Positions 48,381 through 61,070 of a stretch of DNA of 64,000 nt are shown in pieces. The notes under the pieces were generated by a model. The model saw only the letters and a program-made list of their open reading frames with translations, was not told the origin of the DNA and ran no database searches. Both the position numbers and the translations under genes were made by a program. Numbering within the stretch: position 1 is the first letter of the stretch; each line of letters starts with the position of its first letter. The stretch is from Punica granatum. Taxonomy: Eukaryota > Streptophyta > Magnoliopsida > Myrtales > Lythraceae. The DNA is taken from NCBI RefSeq assembly GCF_007655135.1, contig NC_045132.1:19096034-19160033 (forward strand), given 5' to 3'.

Positions 48381-49025
48381 TGTTGGGAAGGGTGTGCTCG
48401 GCCAAACAACAACACATCAATTAATATTCTTCCCCTACTAGTGTAATGAAGATAGGAATCAATCAAATTAACGAACAAGCAATAAAGAAAAATAACACCA
48501 AGAATTTTAAGTGGAAAACTCCAATGTGGGAAAAAACCACGGGACCAACTCCGAATGAAGGATCCACTATCAATGAAGATTACACAATGTTCTTCATCAA
48601 GGACATGCTTTTGGATCACTAAACTCAAGAGACATAGTTTCATGGATCACTCATACACCGAAATTCGTCACTCATAAAGGTAGTTTACAAAACCAGCCAC
48701 AAACAGAACCTAGAGAGCTCAAATAAGAATTCTGACCATTCAGAACCTAGCCCCACGTGTATTGAAGCCACTGCCAAAATTTCGTCCCGATAGGAGTTTG
48801 TTTGACGTCCCGATCGAGGGTCGATCTAGCTCTGGTCTTCTTTATATTCTGTTTGTTTTGCAGCTTCTCTGTACTGATTTGCTATCTCTCATAGCCTCCA
48901 CACCTTACTCAGCTATTTTGCTAAAAATTAACCCTACAAAGGTGGGTCCTTGGACCTATTAAAATCCGATAAAATCACAACACGTTTTGAGCCTAACTTC
49001 TTCCAAATTGGAGGGATACCCAACA
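48381..49025 (-). repeat. 3' LTR of the Copia element
   Basis: 645 bp with TG...CA-type ends (TGTTGGG/CCCAACA). It matches the other LTR along its length but lacks about 25 bases present there near 53520-53545 (around 'cacaggaaaaacagct'). Confidence 0.9.
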
Positions 49026-49039
49026 AACTCCCCCTCCTA
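49026..49039 (-). other. Polypurine tract of the Copia element
   Basis: The minus strand reads TAGGAGGGGGAGTT directly before the 3' LTR, as expected for plus-strand priming. Confidence 0.75.
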
Positions 49040-49211
49040 ACTATTTGGAGACTTCGGACATACTAGTTGTACTTCAACAAACATGAAGCTTCTCCTTAGC
49101 GAGATGTTTTGTCATCATATCAACTCCATTCTTGTCAGTGTGCACTTTGTCTAGTTTCACCAACTCAGACTCCAACACATCTCTAATCCAATAAAACTTA
49201 ATATCGACATG

Positions 49212-49544
49212 TTACGACCTCGAATGGAAAGTGGGATTCTTGCAAAGATGAATGGCGCTTTGACTATCACAATGCAGAACATACCTCTCTTGCTTTAAGC
49301 TCAACTCCTGCAAAAACATTTGTAACCACAACATCTCTTTGCAATCTTCAGTCACTGCAACGTATTCGGCTTCTATGGTAGACAAAGCGATGCACTTTTG
49401 AAATCTTGATTGCCATGAGATAGCTCTCTCTACAAAAGTCATCAAGTATCCTAAAGTAGATTTCCGGGAATCGATATCTCCTGCCATATCCGCATCCGTG
49501 TAGCCCACTAACTCTGACTTACCCATGCCAACGTGTAAACACAC
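49212..49544 (-). pseudogene. Copia RNase H (broken)
   Basis: Contains GYTDADMAGDIDSRKST, the usual LSTIEAEYVAV box with Glu, and HCDSQSAIHLCKNPTFHSRS. It is separated from the RT piece by frame breaks. Confidence 0.88.
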
Positions 49545-49856
49545 CTTGGATGTTCCTCTAAGATGCCTCAGGATCCATTTAACCGCATTTTAATGCTCTT
49601 TTCCTGGATTGAAGAGAAAGCGACTAACCACACCAATAAAATGAGCGATATCTGGTCTTGTACAAACCATGGCATACAGCAGACTCCCTACAGCTGATGA
49701 GTAAGGAAATTTCTTCATCTTTTCTTTCTTCTTCTCATTTGTAGGACATTGCTTTGAGCTAAGTTTAAAATGAAAAGTAAGTGGTGATGAAACTCATTTA
49801 GCATTACTCATGTTGCACCGATCAAAAATCTTCTCGATGTACTTCTCTTAAGAAAG

Positions 49857-50801
49857 CTAAAGTTTTCCACTTGATCTGTCACGAGAAATATGCATCCCAA
49901 GGATCTGCTTCATCGATCCCGAATCCTTCATGGCAAAGGACTTGCTGAGCTCTTTCTTCAACTCTGCAATCTTACTCATATCATGACCAACAAGCAACAT
50001 ATCATCCACATATAATAATAAAATGATAAAATCACCATAAGAAAATTGTTTCACGAACACACAATGATCTGAAGTAGGTCGTGTGTAGCCATGGCTCAAC
50101 ATGAAAGAGTCAAACCTTTTGTACCACTGCCGAGGTGTTTGCTTAAGTCCATGCAACATCTTTCTCAACCTGCACACCAAAAGCACTTTACCTTCAACTC
50201 TGAATCATTCGGGCTGCTCCATATATATTTCTTCCTTCAAGTCACCATGCAGGAAAGCTATTTTAATATTAAGCTGCTCGATCTCCAAATTCAGACTAGC
50301 TGCTAATGCTAGAACAAGTCGGATAGATGACATCTTGACCACGGGCAAGAAGATCTCCTCGAAGTCAACTCCTTTCTCCTAGTTGAAGTCTTTTACTACT
50401 AGTCGAGCTTTGTATTGAGGCCGTGAGTTCTCTGTTTTCAACTTGTAGACCCATTTGTTCTTCAATGCTCTGTTACCTTGTGGTAGCTTCACTAGGTCAT
50501 ACATGTTATTCTCAGACAATGTGTTCATCTCCTCATTCATCGTCTTCAACCAATGCTCTTTGTGCTCATGTGCCACGGCTTCATCATAGCACTCGGGTTC
50601 TCCCCCGTCAGTCAGTAACACATACTCATGAGGTGAATATCTTGTAGAAGGTTGTATTACTCTGTCAAATCTTTTAGGTAGATTATCTACAGGCTTTAAC
50701 TGCAACTGCAAACCTGTATCATTCTCAGTCACATCATTATCTACTTGAGGAATCTCACCCCTAGTCATGGTTTCTTTATACTCATCAGGTACATCTTTCA
50801 C
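49857..50801 (-). pseudogene. Copia reverse transcriptase (broken)
   Basis: 50801-50379 covers the RT N-terminal part (NKWVYKLKTENSRPQYKARL). 50186-49857 carries the catalytic YVDDMLLVG and upstream GLKQTPRQWYKRFDSF. A frameshift or stop near 50380 separates the two parts. Confidence 0.88.
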
Positions 50802-50897
50802 TCGATATTCTAATTCAACCGGTACTGAAATAGAGGTCTTGTGAGAACTACATACTCTGGCCTTCTCTAACTTTTACAAATCTTCGATTATCTGGTC

Positions 50898-51670
50898 CTA
50901 AAAAACATTCCTGCTCCCGATGATCTTCCTGCTATTGGGTTCCCAAAACCTACACCCAAACTCTTTCATGCGCATAACCCAAGAAGATGAATTGTTTTGC
51001 TTTAGCATCGAGCTTCGATCTTTCATCTCGAGGAATGTGAACAGATGCCCTGCACCCGAAGATTCTGAGATGCTTGTACGATACTTCATTGCTGGTCCAT
51101 ACTTGCTGGGGTACATCTCCATCAAGTGCAAAACTAACGGTGTAAGATTAATAAGATCAACCGATGTCCTCATTGGATCGCCCCAAAAAGACTTAGATAG
51201 TTTCGCTTGAGAAAGCATACAACGAACCCTCTCAACAATCGTGCGGTTCATCCCTTTGTAAGCCCATTCCGCTGTGGTGTCTTCAATACCGTCTTCTCAA
51301 GTTTGATATCATGAATCCTGGAATAGTTCTCGAAAGAACCCTTGTACTCACTACCATTATCAGCTTTCACACATTTCAGCTTCATGTCTGTTTTTCTTTC
51401 AACTGCTACATGGAAGTTCTTGAAAATTTCAGTCACTTGATCTTTAATTCTCATAGGATAAGCCTAAACCTTCATGAAGTGATCATCTATAAAGGTCACA
51501 AAATAGAGAGCACTACCAAGAGATCTTTCTGACATGAAACAAATATCAGTATGCACAAGATCAAGTATATGATAGCATTTAGAGGAACGACTTCTAACAA
51601 AAGAAACTCTCATATGCTTACTAACTAAACAATGATCACAAGTGCTCAAGTGTATACCTTTGACAGGCAA
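50898..51670 (-). pseudogene. Copia integrase (broken)
   Basis: Three frame-shifted pieces. 51670-51464 covers the pre-integrase CxxC part and the first catalytic Asp context (LVHTDI). 51454-51248 has the second Asp in KADNGSEY. 51251-50898 starts NRTIVERVRCML with the catalytic Glu. The order and spacing fit a DDE Copia integrase split by indels. Confidence 0.85.
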
Positions 51671-52027
51671 AGATTGCTTTTTAGCAAGAATGTGAATAAC
51701 TTTCTCACTGATATGTCCAAATCTCTTGTGTCATAGCTCGATAGGATAATCTTCCACAACATTAACCTAACCGAAGTTATGCTTGACACGCAGCCTGTAG
51801 AAAGTGTCGATCTTCTGACCCTATGCTACAATCAACGAACCCTTAGAGAGCTTCTATCTCCCACTGCTAAATTCGTTACTGTAGCCTTCATCATCAAGCT
51901 GACCCGTCGAGATTAGGTTAAGGCGAATTTCTGGAGCATGCCTCACCTTCTTCATAAATAACTTGTAGCCAAGTTCGGTCTGTAGATAGACATCGCCAAT
52001 ATCGACAATCTTGCATGACTGTTCATT

Positions 52028-53010
52028 TCACATTCTCACATAACCATAGTCCTTGGTAGTGTAAGATGAGAAGAAATCCCGATGAGAAGTGACATGAAAC
52101 GAGGTATATGTATTTGCAACCCAAGTAGAGTCTTGACACGTGAGATTCACATAGGCTTCATCCCAAACAATGTAGGTCTCTTCATCAGATGCCACTGCTG
52201 CAGTGTCGTCTTCTTCCTTACTGTCACCTTTGTCATTCTGATTCCTCTTCAAAGCTCTATACTCCCTCTTGTAGTGTCCCGCTTTTCCACAGTGATAGCA
52301 AGTGACCCTTTTCCTCGTTTTCGACTTTAATCTACCCCTCGATTTGTCACGTGAGTTGCTATGCTTGGAAGAGGAATTTCTGCTTTGCCTTCTCTCCCGT
52401 TGTTCAGTAACCAAAGCTTCAGACCGAATAGAAATTCAAGAGCCTTTTCTTTTAGTCTCTTCATTAAATAAATTGTCTGTCACCGTGGCCAACGATAGCT
52501 TCCCATCTGGTGCAGAATTGCTCAATGCAACCATAAGTGTGTCACAATTATCCAATAGAGTCCCTAAAAGTAGACAAGCCTGCAACTCATCGGGTAATAT
52601 TATTTCCAAGCTCGTCAACTGGTTAATAATATCTTGAAAATTACTCATGTGCACAACCATATATCACCACTATCCTGGTAACAGAGATGAACAAGCTTCT
52701 TCACGAGAAATGCCTTATTTTGCTATGTCTCCTTTGCATAGAGATTTGCCAACTTATCCTACAAATCTTTCGCATTTGTCTTTTGAGCAACATGATGGTA
52801 AATACTATTGTCTATCCATTGCCGAATCAAACCAATAGTCTTCCGATTTGCGCGTTCCCAAGCCTTGTCATCCTGATCTTTTGGTTTCACCGAATCCCCT
52901 TCAATGGAATCGTAGAAGTACCTGCAAAGTAGAAGATCCTCCATCCGAGACTTCCATATAGAGTAGTTGGTTGCATTCAACTTGAACATAGATCCCATAA
53001 ACTCCTCCAT
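52028..53010 (-). pseudogene. Copia gag with zinc knuckle and protease start (broken)
   Basis: Fragments in at least three frames: 53010-52759 starts MEEFMGSMFKLNATNYSIWK, the usual gag N-terminus; 52660-52436 is the middle gag segment; 52414-52028 holds a zinc knuckle reading CYHCGKAGHYKREY and then a protease-like WVANTYTSFHVT. The last Cys of the CCHC knuckle is Tyr and the expected catalytic Asp region of the protease (D[ST]xAS) reads ANTYTS. Both losses fit a dead element. Confidence 0.85.
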
Positions 53011-53048
53011 CTCGAAAACGCCGAAAACCTCAAACTTCTTTAACCCGA

Positions 53049-53061
53049 GACTCCGATACTA
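53049..53061 (-). other. Degenerate primer binding site of the Copia element
   Basis: Two bases after the 5' LTR, the minus strand reads TAGTATCGGAGTC. It resembles the initiator-Met tRNA site TGGTATCAGAG with two changes. Confidence 0.7.
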
Positions 53062-53063
53062 GT

Positions 53064-53724
53064 TGTTGGGAAGGGTGTTCTCGGCCAAATAACTACGCAG
53101 CGATTAATTTTCTCCCCTACTAGTGTAATTGCGAGAAGAACCAATCAAATTAACCAACAAGTAATAAAGAAAAAGAACACCAAGAATTTTAAGTGGAAAA
53201 TCCCGATGTGAGAAAAAATCACGGGACCAACTCCGAATCAACAATTCACTATCAATGAAGATTAAACAATGTTTTTCATCAAGGACATGCCATTAGATCA
53301 CCAAACTCAAGAGACACACTCTTTTGGATCATTCAAACACTGAAATTCGTCACCAACAAGAGTGGTTTAAAAAACCAGCCACAACAGCACCTAGAGAGCT
53401 CGAAACAAAATTTTGACCGATCAGAACCTAGCCCCACGTGTATTGAAGCCGCTGCCAAAGTTTCGTCGCAATCGGAGTTTGTTTGACATCCCGATTGAGG
53501 GTCGATCTAGCTCTGGTCGCACAGGAAAAACAGCTATGTTCTTCTCTGTATTCTATCTGTTCTGCAGCTTCTCTGTACTGATCTGCTGTCTCTCACGCCT
53601 CCACACCTTGCTCAGCTATTTCGCTGAAAATTAACCCCACAAAGGTGAGCCAGCCTATCAAAACCCAATAAATACTCAACACGATTTAAGTCCAACTTTC
53701 TCCAAATTCAAGAAATACCCAACA
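53064..53724 (-). repeat. 5' LTR of the Copia element
   Basis: 661 bp, the promoter-side LTR for minus-strand transcription. It shares TGTTGGG/CCCAACA ends with the LTR at 48381-49025 and differs by scattered substitutions and one short indel, so the insertion is not recent. Confidence 0.9.
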
Positions 53725-54140
53725 TCAACTGTAGTTTTCTTTATGTCAATTAGCCGCTCAAGACTGTAAAAATGAATCGTTTTGTCCACTCCTAGTTAAT
53801 CTACTGTCTATTTGGATGGAAGTGAGACGTAAGCAAGTCACCTGACACCTCATCTTCGGACACGAAGGCGACATCCAAACTCTTTCCACCATAGTGACAC
53901 CAAAAATGAACTCCAACCCTTCAACCTATCCGGCCCATACCGCATTACAGGTTATATGATAATCGAACATGAAAACTCATTTATAATTGTTGTTGGCTTT
54001 ATCTTTTCACATAGAAAAATGTTACACGATAAGTTTACAATTTTTGCCGCACCGAGACATACGTCTATCGGTATGCTAGAAATTTTCAAAGTGCAACTAC
54101 AACGCAAGATTAGTTACATCGTACTTATGGTAGGCTGACG

Positions 54141-54174
<34 letters not shown>

Positions 54175-54458
54175 TGTTGTACGTGCTAACATTTTTGTTC
54201 CAAAATTCACTTTCTCCCCCTGTCTCTGACATCTCTGTCATGTTCGCGAGGTGAATATACTCTGCGATTCTTGGATGCTTAGCTCCTCATTGATCATCTG
54301 AAAAAATATCCTGCAGAAAGAAAAGAAATGGTGCTCCGCATCTTATCAATTGCATACAACCTCGAGGTTATGATAACTGAAAATTAAATTGAATCTCTTG
54401 ACAAATAACGTTTAGTTAGACTACCTACCCTGTTCAATCGCCGGGAAGGCCCGCCAAC
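53725..54458. other. Region between Copia 5' LTR and LPR-like stop
   Basis: Holds the LPR-like 3' UTR (its last bases just left of 54459) and the CA/TA microsatellite. Nothing else recognised. Confidence 0.6.
54140..54174. repeat. Compound (CA)n(TA)n microsatellite
   Basis: A CA run followed by a TA run, about 285 bases downstream of the LPR-like stop codon. Confidence 0.95.
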
Positions 54459-57400
54459 TCAGTTGATGAATTTTAGAGGCCTCATCATCACGTTATCTTC
54501 GTGGTCCAAGATCTACATGTTCAATGGACGGAGAGCAATTAGTACCCATAAAGAAGTTCATATATTGAGACTCGTGATATGACAATTGAGACTAAGAAAT
54601 CGATATGCCAGCTTAAATTGCAACTAAATTAGTAATTAAGATAAGAAATTAGAAGACTTACATGGCAATGGTAAACGTAGCCGGGCTCTGCGGTTGCATC
54701 GAATATGTAAGATGAGTTCACGTGTATGTATGCAAACCTCACTAGGATCTTGGTCACGTACCCGGGCATCATCTTGTACACATTCTTCCATCCATTCTCG
54801 TGTGTTCTAACATCGACTTTCTTCCCAATTGCGTGCCTGCTCAAGTGACACCTCTCCGCATCGTTGATCTTCACCATACAGTCCTTGAATTCATCCAAGT
54901 CCTTGATCTCCGTCTGATCTAAAACCTTGAAGAGCCCCAAGTGTATGTGCAATGGGTGGTTGTCGTCCGTCAGGTTGATCACATACCACACCTCCGAGGT
55001 CCCCGCCCTGGGCGTCTCGGTGGCCGGATAACTGTAGGGCTTCCCATTCAGGTACAGGTGAGTCGGTTCATCAACGGGGCTTGTGTACTCGAACATGGCA
55101 ATGTGTCGTGTTCGGGATGCACTGGACGAGTCTGGACTTGGGTATCTCATTAGCTTCTTGGGTATGCGTGACGTGTCGAGTTCTGGCTCCCTGTCAATGA
55201 TGAACTTCATGACGTTGCCATTGGCTTCATTCACCGGGTCGCCAGAGGGGTAGGGATACGATGCATTGTTAGCTAAGATAGCACTGTCACCCCTTGAACT
55301 AGAGAAGTCGATAACCATATCGACGATCTCCGACGGGGCAAGAAACATCTCCTTAGTCTTCACCGGTTCCTCTAGGTATGCTGAGTCAGAACCCACGATG
55401 ACAAACTCGAGACCATTGGTGAAAAAGAACTGGAAAAATCGAGCATTACTGGCGTTGATTATGCGAAATCTATATTTCCGGCGACGCACTTTCATGTATG
55501 GCCATGCCTTCCCGTTCACTATGATTGCATCCCCAAAGTATTCGGGCTGCCACTGTGGATGTATTGAGGGGTTATTCCCAGTTGAGTTCATGTATATGGA
55601 TCCATCAACTCGGAAGCTGCGGTCAAACACGACCAAAGCATGGTCGAACTCATCACAAGAAGGGAGTCCTAGAGGGTGTTCGATCTCCGGATGGCTTATG
55701 ATGTAGGCCCCGATCAATCCGGCCAAAAGGTTGACCCGGGTCAACCCCATGGCATGATCATGGTACCATAGGTTACCGGGATGCTGATGATTATGATAGT
55801 GATAAGTCCTCTTGGTCCATGTGGGCCCTTTATCTCTAAACCCAGCGGTGAACCATGCATCTCCGTGGCCATCACTTTCAGGCTCGTCGATACCTCCATG
55901 GAGATGAACCACCGTCGGAATGCCCTTCCGATCGGAGGGTATGGCGGTTGGGATCGTCGGGTCCCATGGGAGTATGTGTTTTTGAGGGAGGTAATTCAGC
56001 CACGTAACATGCGTGTCGATGCCGTGGAGGGCCTCAATCGTGGGACCCGGAACGGTTGCGGTGGACCTGGATGTGCCGTATGCAAACACTGGAGTTGGAG
56101 GCAGGTCTCTGTGGAATTTCTGCAAAAAGCAATTGTAAGGGATTCCATGTGCTATTATTGGCAGACCGTAATAGGCTCACGAGGACCACTCATATATGAT
56201 TACAAATTAAGATATAACATAGTAAATAGAGGGGGATAGTGTTTGAAATGAGTTTTCTCTGAATATTGAAATATTATTCATGCAAATGATAAATTAATTC
56301 AATGTATTCAAAATTTCACTGAGTCATCAGTCATCTAAATCAAATACCCTATAACTCATCGAGTTTCTGCATTCAAAAATTAATCTCAAACTAGGTACAC
56401 TCGTAAAATTATGGTCTCTCCATTTCCCTTCCTCATAGACACACCCTGACTGACTACTGTTCGCCGATCGGAGATCATTGGTGGCTTGATATGATGATTC
56501 CTTGGCCGATTGATCTCCTCCCAGCGTTTTCTTTTTTAATATAACTATGATAAACAATCTATGTTTATTTTGTTACTTTATTGTTGGAGAGTGCTAAGTC
56601 ATGTCAGCAAAATTACCTCGTAAAAAAATATCGAAATAAAGGAGCAATTACAACACACGATTATGCCCAGAAATAAAGATCAATCCAAGCAAAAAGATAT
56701 CGGAAAAAGAGGAACATCATTGAATAAATAATAATTTGAATCTATTCTCGAATCTTTTTTAGATGGAAAATCTATTCTCTAATCTATAAATAATAACATG
56801 GGACCTTCTGTGGTGCTGAGAGGTCATGATACCAGACAATTATTAAGTGAGTGCCACGTAAATTTAAAATCTATGTAACTATTTATTTTTGAAAAAAAAA
56901 AAGAAATAGAAACAATTTTCAAATAAAAAATAATTGATTCACTTTTTACTATTTTTTAAAAGTTACACGTATTTGAAATTTATGTGTTACTCATCTAAAA
57001 ATTTTTGACCGACACCATAGAGATTCCATAATAACAACTGTATGCCTTTGACTTGGAATTTTCCAATATAAGGCTCCATATGGCATATACCGTACTCATC
57101 AATGATATTTGATAATTGTAGGGAGTTAGAATATCACAAAAAGATTAAGAGGAAAATATCACGAGTTTATAATGGGCTTTGGCAGCACCATCTATTCAGT
57201 CTAAACTTTTGAATTGGACATATCTCCAACTGCCCAAAGGTGGAAATTTTACGATAGTACACATTCGACAGCCAAGAGAGAGAAAAGAAAGACATGCATC
57301 TTCAGTTAAGGGGAAAAATTACATATAACTTTCAATGAGTTTATAAGAAATTGACTACCATAATCTATTAATTCGAATTTTTGAATTGAATATGAACAAC

Positions 57401-58506
57401 CTAGTTATAAGTGCGGTGGAAATTCTATAATGTCATAGATAACAAGACAGAACATGCTGAAAGTCTTAACCAATGGACCATATAATTAAAGAACCATGGT
57501 ATGTCAATTTCCGTGCAGGTTTCTTGTAGAATTTGAAAAGGAGAAATTAATTGCATGTAATCTAATAAGAGAAGGATTTGGCAAGCCTATCATGGAACCT
57601 TGAAAAATATATGCATTCAGTCAATTTTGATTTTATAAAATTTAAAACTGCCGAATCAGCCATATATATTTGCTCCGTATAATTTCAGTCCTATAAGTTT
57701 TAAAAAGGATATTTGCAGTCCCATAAATTAGCTTTAAATTAAAATATAATCCTATAAGTTTTAAAAAATAAAAACATTTTTGGTCTTATAAGTCACGAAA
57801 TGAACCAAAATTGCCTTACGTAGCAAACGTACAAGACTAATTCAACACTTTTAAAACTTAGAGTATCAAAATTGACTGAAGGTTAAATTTATATAACAAA
57901 AAATGTATTTTTCCCTTAAAATTCTCTGAAAATAGTAAATGGATTAGGCCTGTGATACACTTAATTAATAGTTCAGGGAATTATTTTTTCCCAAAAAACA
58001 AAAAGAACCGGAAAGAAACATAACGAAGCTCTTTGTACTGTGAACACCAAAGTTTGGATGGACTGCGAGCGGTGCATCACATGAAATCTTCACATGGCAT
58101 CATAGGGCAAAATACCGATTCTGCGCTTTTCTAACTGGTTGCTAGCCTAATTATTGTTAGCGCTCATGCTTTATGTGTATCACATCGGTCAGCTACTTTG
58201 AATTCACTCCGACACTAGCCAACTAGTGAGAAAGATGGAGTAGTTATAAGGAATTAATCTGTGTCTTACCCAGCGAATGGGGTACATGCCAATCTCGAGT
58301 CTCCTTGGTCTGGGGACCCCGTCAACGACCTCGAAACCTTGGACTTTGGGCATGTCCTGAAGCTCATCGACAAACATCTCGAGCTTTTCCGGGTTCAAGA
58401 GCCCTTCCTCAGCCCAAGTGGCGGCCAAGAAGACTCCCCCAAACAGAACCACAAACAACAACTCAGACATGACCTTCTCCCTCTCCAAAGAAACCATGTT
58501 AGTCAC
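54459..58506 (-). CDS. LPR1-like: LPR1/LPR2-like multicopper oxidase (ferroxidase), 582 aa, 3 exons
   Basis: Exons on the minus strand are 58506-58270, 56119-54662 and 54512-54459, all joined in phase 0. A hydrophobic stretch near residues 14-31 (SELLFVVLFGGVFLAATWA) looks like a signal peptide. The copper ligands are in order: HLHGG (about 151-155), WYHDH (197-201), HPLHIHLG (467-474) and HCHILDHEDNVMM (563-575). The last motif completes the type 1/type 3 copper sites across the final intron. Arabidopsis LPR1 and LPR2 have the same architecture and nearly the same length; they oxidise Fe(II) in the secretory pathway or apoplast and control root growth arrest under low phosphate. That role is inferred here by family. 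The start could also be the in-frame ATG at 58497. The product ends ...MMRPLKFIN. No broken residues were seen, so the gene looks intact. Confidence 0.93.
56120..58269 (-). other. Long first intron of the LPR-like gene (2150 bp)
   Basis: It starts GTAAGA after the tryptophan codon at 58270 and ends TTTTTGCAG before 56119. It is AT-rich. Around 57600-57900 it holds short repeated phrases of the type 'cctataagttttaaaa' that suggest an old inserted repeat. No exon-like or ORF-like segment was seen. The second intron is only 149 bp (54661-54513). Confidence 0.85.
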
Positions 58507-59945
58507 TGATCAAATGAAACCTCACGGAGAGCAGTGAAGGGAGAAGGGGGAATATTAGAGGGGAAGACAGAATAAGGAAAAAAAAATGTATATGTGTATA
58601 TATATAGTCTTGGTCTTGAGAGAAATCATAGATGAAAAGTGAGTGATTCTGTCTGTGGACTTCGATGTCTCCGTGGAAGAAGAAGGAGACAAGGACGTAT
58701 GAATTGTGAACGTCCAGAGATGGGTTTTCCTTGATCATCCATTTATAAATGAACGCCTTTTGTCTTCTTTCTCTACCTTTCCTTCCTAGAATTTGTTCCC
58801 TGTCATTTGATAAGTAAAATTCGGGAGATACACGATAACAAGATTTTAGTGCAGTGGCGATGCTTTTAAGTCGAAATCAAAAGATTCCATGTTCAAGTTA
58901 TTGGTGGAATTTTTGAACCCCTTTATTTATCCTTTTCCTATTCCCTGCTTCATTGATGTGAGTCACCCTTACGATCGAAAGAAAATCTCAGTGAGTCTTT
59001 GCTGTCCATTCCTTGTAGATGGAACCACGTGCATTGAGGAAAATAAGATATTTATAAACTCAATCTGCTTTCCCATACAGTACTTCCCATATATGTTCAT
59101 ATCATCGGTCAACCAAAGAATTGGATTCTTCTTAAGATCAGCTGCTTTTACGGCTCATTTGCAATTGCAATATCCTTTTCATATTTTTACAAATTAATAG
59201 TCCCTTCAAATTTTGTGCCATTTTTCTAAATTCTTTTTCGATTTTGCTAGTCCTTTGCATTCATGTGGAAAATTCTAGTAATATGGTTTTCATGTATAGT
59301 CCCATCAGCCGAGGAATTCTATGAAAGAATAGAACTATTATAACTCCTCCTTATGAGCAAATATTCAATGAGTGTAACAATCAGTTGGCTACGTAACATT
59401 TAATTAAAATGCATTCTATAATACTCCCCACGTATTCTCACTTTACATACACTCTATCATTATTAATTTTTCACTGAATATTTAGTCCCTTACCTCTCTC
59501 CACGGAGGTTTTGGTCAGACATATTACCGCATTTTCATTGTTGGAAACATAGCTAGGATATTAGACCAGAAAGATCAATTCGTACATTCTAACTATCTAC
59601 TATATATAATAGTTTTAGACTCTTACGGCAAGAGCTCTCTCTATTAGTTCAACGAGAGGCTTTATAAGCTTTCTCTCAGCCCATAATCAAACGTTCATTC
59701 ACATCCCCTGTATAATTAGTGCATTATGTGATTACCAAAGATAAATTCATTATACAACAGACAATACACCGAAAATGAGATCCTGAATTTATTCCTAAGC
59801 TTTATCCTATCAATGTTTATGAACTCAATTTTAACTATCAATTTAAATTATAAAATGTAAACGTCTGCGCATTATGCGGTCACGTGACTAATAGATTTTT
59901 ATTGCAAATATCAAAAGAAGACAGAGAAAAAACGAAATGAATTAA
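58507..59945. other. LPR-like promoter and upstream DNA
   Basis: The proximal 250 bases carry the TATA box and a purine-rich leader. Around 58845-58960 'gtgcagtggcgatg...ccatgttcaagtt' resembles a decayed SINE. The frame at 58889-59197 is not gene-like. Confidence 0.5.
58597..58606 (-). promoter_or_regulatory. Candidate TATA box of the LPR-like gene
   Basis: The minus-strand run CTATATATATAC lies about 90-100 bases before the start codon and would place transcription start near 58570. No clear P1BS (GNATATNC) site was noticed in the adjacent bases. Confidence 0.45.
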
Positions 59946-60135
59946 CCAACATGGGTTGGTTAGTTCATGCGATTCACCACTTGTTCTTTTAAGTAAAGTA
60001 TCAAGTTCGAGTCTCGTGAGTGGAGAAAATTCATGCCCTAGGAGAGCTTTACTTCCTTAATAGGTTGACTCACCTCGAACTGGATTAGTCGGTATTCGCT
60101 GGGCTTTCAGATACTATATTACGTACTAAAAAAAA
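59946..60135 (+). mobile_element. SINE family B copy
   Basis: Plus orientation: CATGGGTTGGTTAGTTCATG, CTTTTAAGTAAAGTATCAAG, B box AGTTCGAGTCTCG, TGGAGAAAATTCATGCC, AGAGCTTTACTTCC, GGGCTTTCAGATACT and a run of A near 60127. This is the clearest plus-strand copy. Confidence 0.7.
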
Positions 60136-61035
60136 ATTAAGGAACCCAAATTGCGTCAAGATTATGGAAAATAATAATAATAATAATAATAGCCAATTAA
60201 ACAAGATGTGATTACAACGGGACGTGGTCACCACTCGCCACTTTTTTTTTTAGATTAATTTTTTAAAAAAAAAGTTTACCCTTTCTTTTGTGTTTTTTAG
60301 TTTGGCCCAAATAAGTTACTAGGTGATTCGGTCGATCCATTAAGCCAAATAATTTCATCATTATAGTTGCCACATTTATTTCCTTTTTTAAAAAATGTTA
60401 TAATTTTTAATTTCTATTTTATTTTTAGGTTGGTAATCTGGTCAACCCGAATAAGATATCAGATAATCTGATCAACCTTGTTAGGCTAGTTGATCCAGTT
60501 GTTATAGTGGGACCACTTATTTCTAGAAAAAAATTTCTTCCCTGAATTTTATTTAAAATTCAGAAAAAAATTCTTATTAGAAGTAGTAGATATACGAACT
60601 AAAATATATGCAATATTTTCTTTTTTCGAATTTTAGGTTGTGAGTGGAAAACTTTTTCATCTCTCATGTGTCACTTATTTTTTTTAAAACTTTCTTCTTT
60701 TGTAAATTGTTTTTAAGCCCATTCGACAACGTAGCGGTGCAATTGATTGATCCATCATGTTTAGGCAAGTTTTTCCCCAAAAAATTCCCTTTTTGTCTGC
60801 ATTTGTCTTACATGCAAGTTTTTCCCTTTCCCTTTTTACAATTACTATATATAGAAATAATATCACGTATGGAAAGCAAACCTTTAGCATTTTCAAGTAA
60901 ATATAAATTATAATGTCACATTTTTCGCCCATATGATTCGCAAGCTTTTCTCCCTTTTCTTCTATCACTACTATAGGATTATGCGCAATGCATTTTACAT
61001 TATTCTCCTTATCTATATATTTCCTTCCTAAGGAG

Positions 61036-61070
<35 letters not shown>

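Larger units (their letters stand above)
48381..53724 (-). mobile_element. Ty1-Copia LTR retrotransposon, near full length, decayed
   Basis: The element is bounded by two LTRs that begin TGTTGGG and end CCCAACA, read on the minus strand. The flanks are TCTAC on the left and TCAAC on the right, a 5-bp target duplication with one change. A tRNA-type primer site, a polypurine tract and gag, protease, integrase, RT and RNase H pieces lie in Copia order. The coding region has many frameshifts and stops, so the element is not autonomous. It sits between the DUF3326 and LPR-like genes, about 1.3 kb upstream of the first and 0.7 kb downstream of the second. Confidence 0.93.

Noticed and set aside
55781..56239. 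152-codon plus-strand frame, and a 146-codon frame at 55266-55706
   Set aside because: Both lie antisense to the conserved LPR-like exon, which has family motifs; they are shadow frames.
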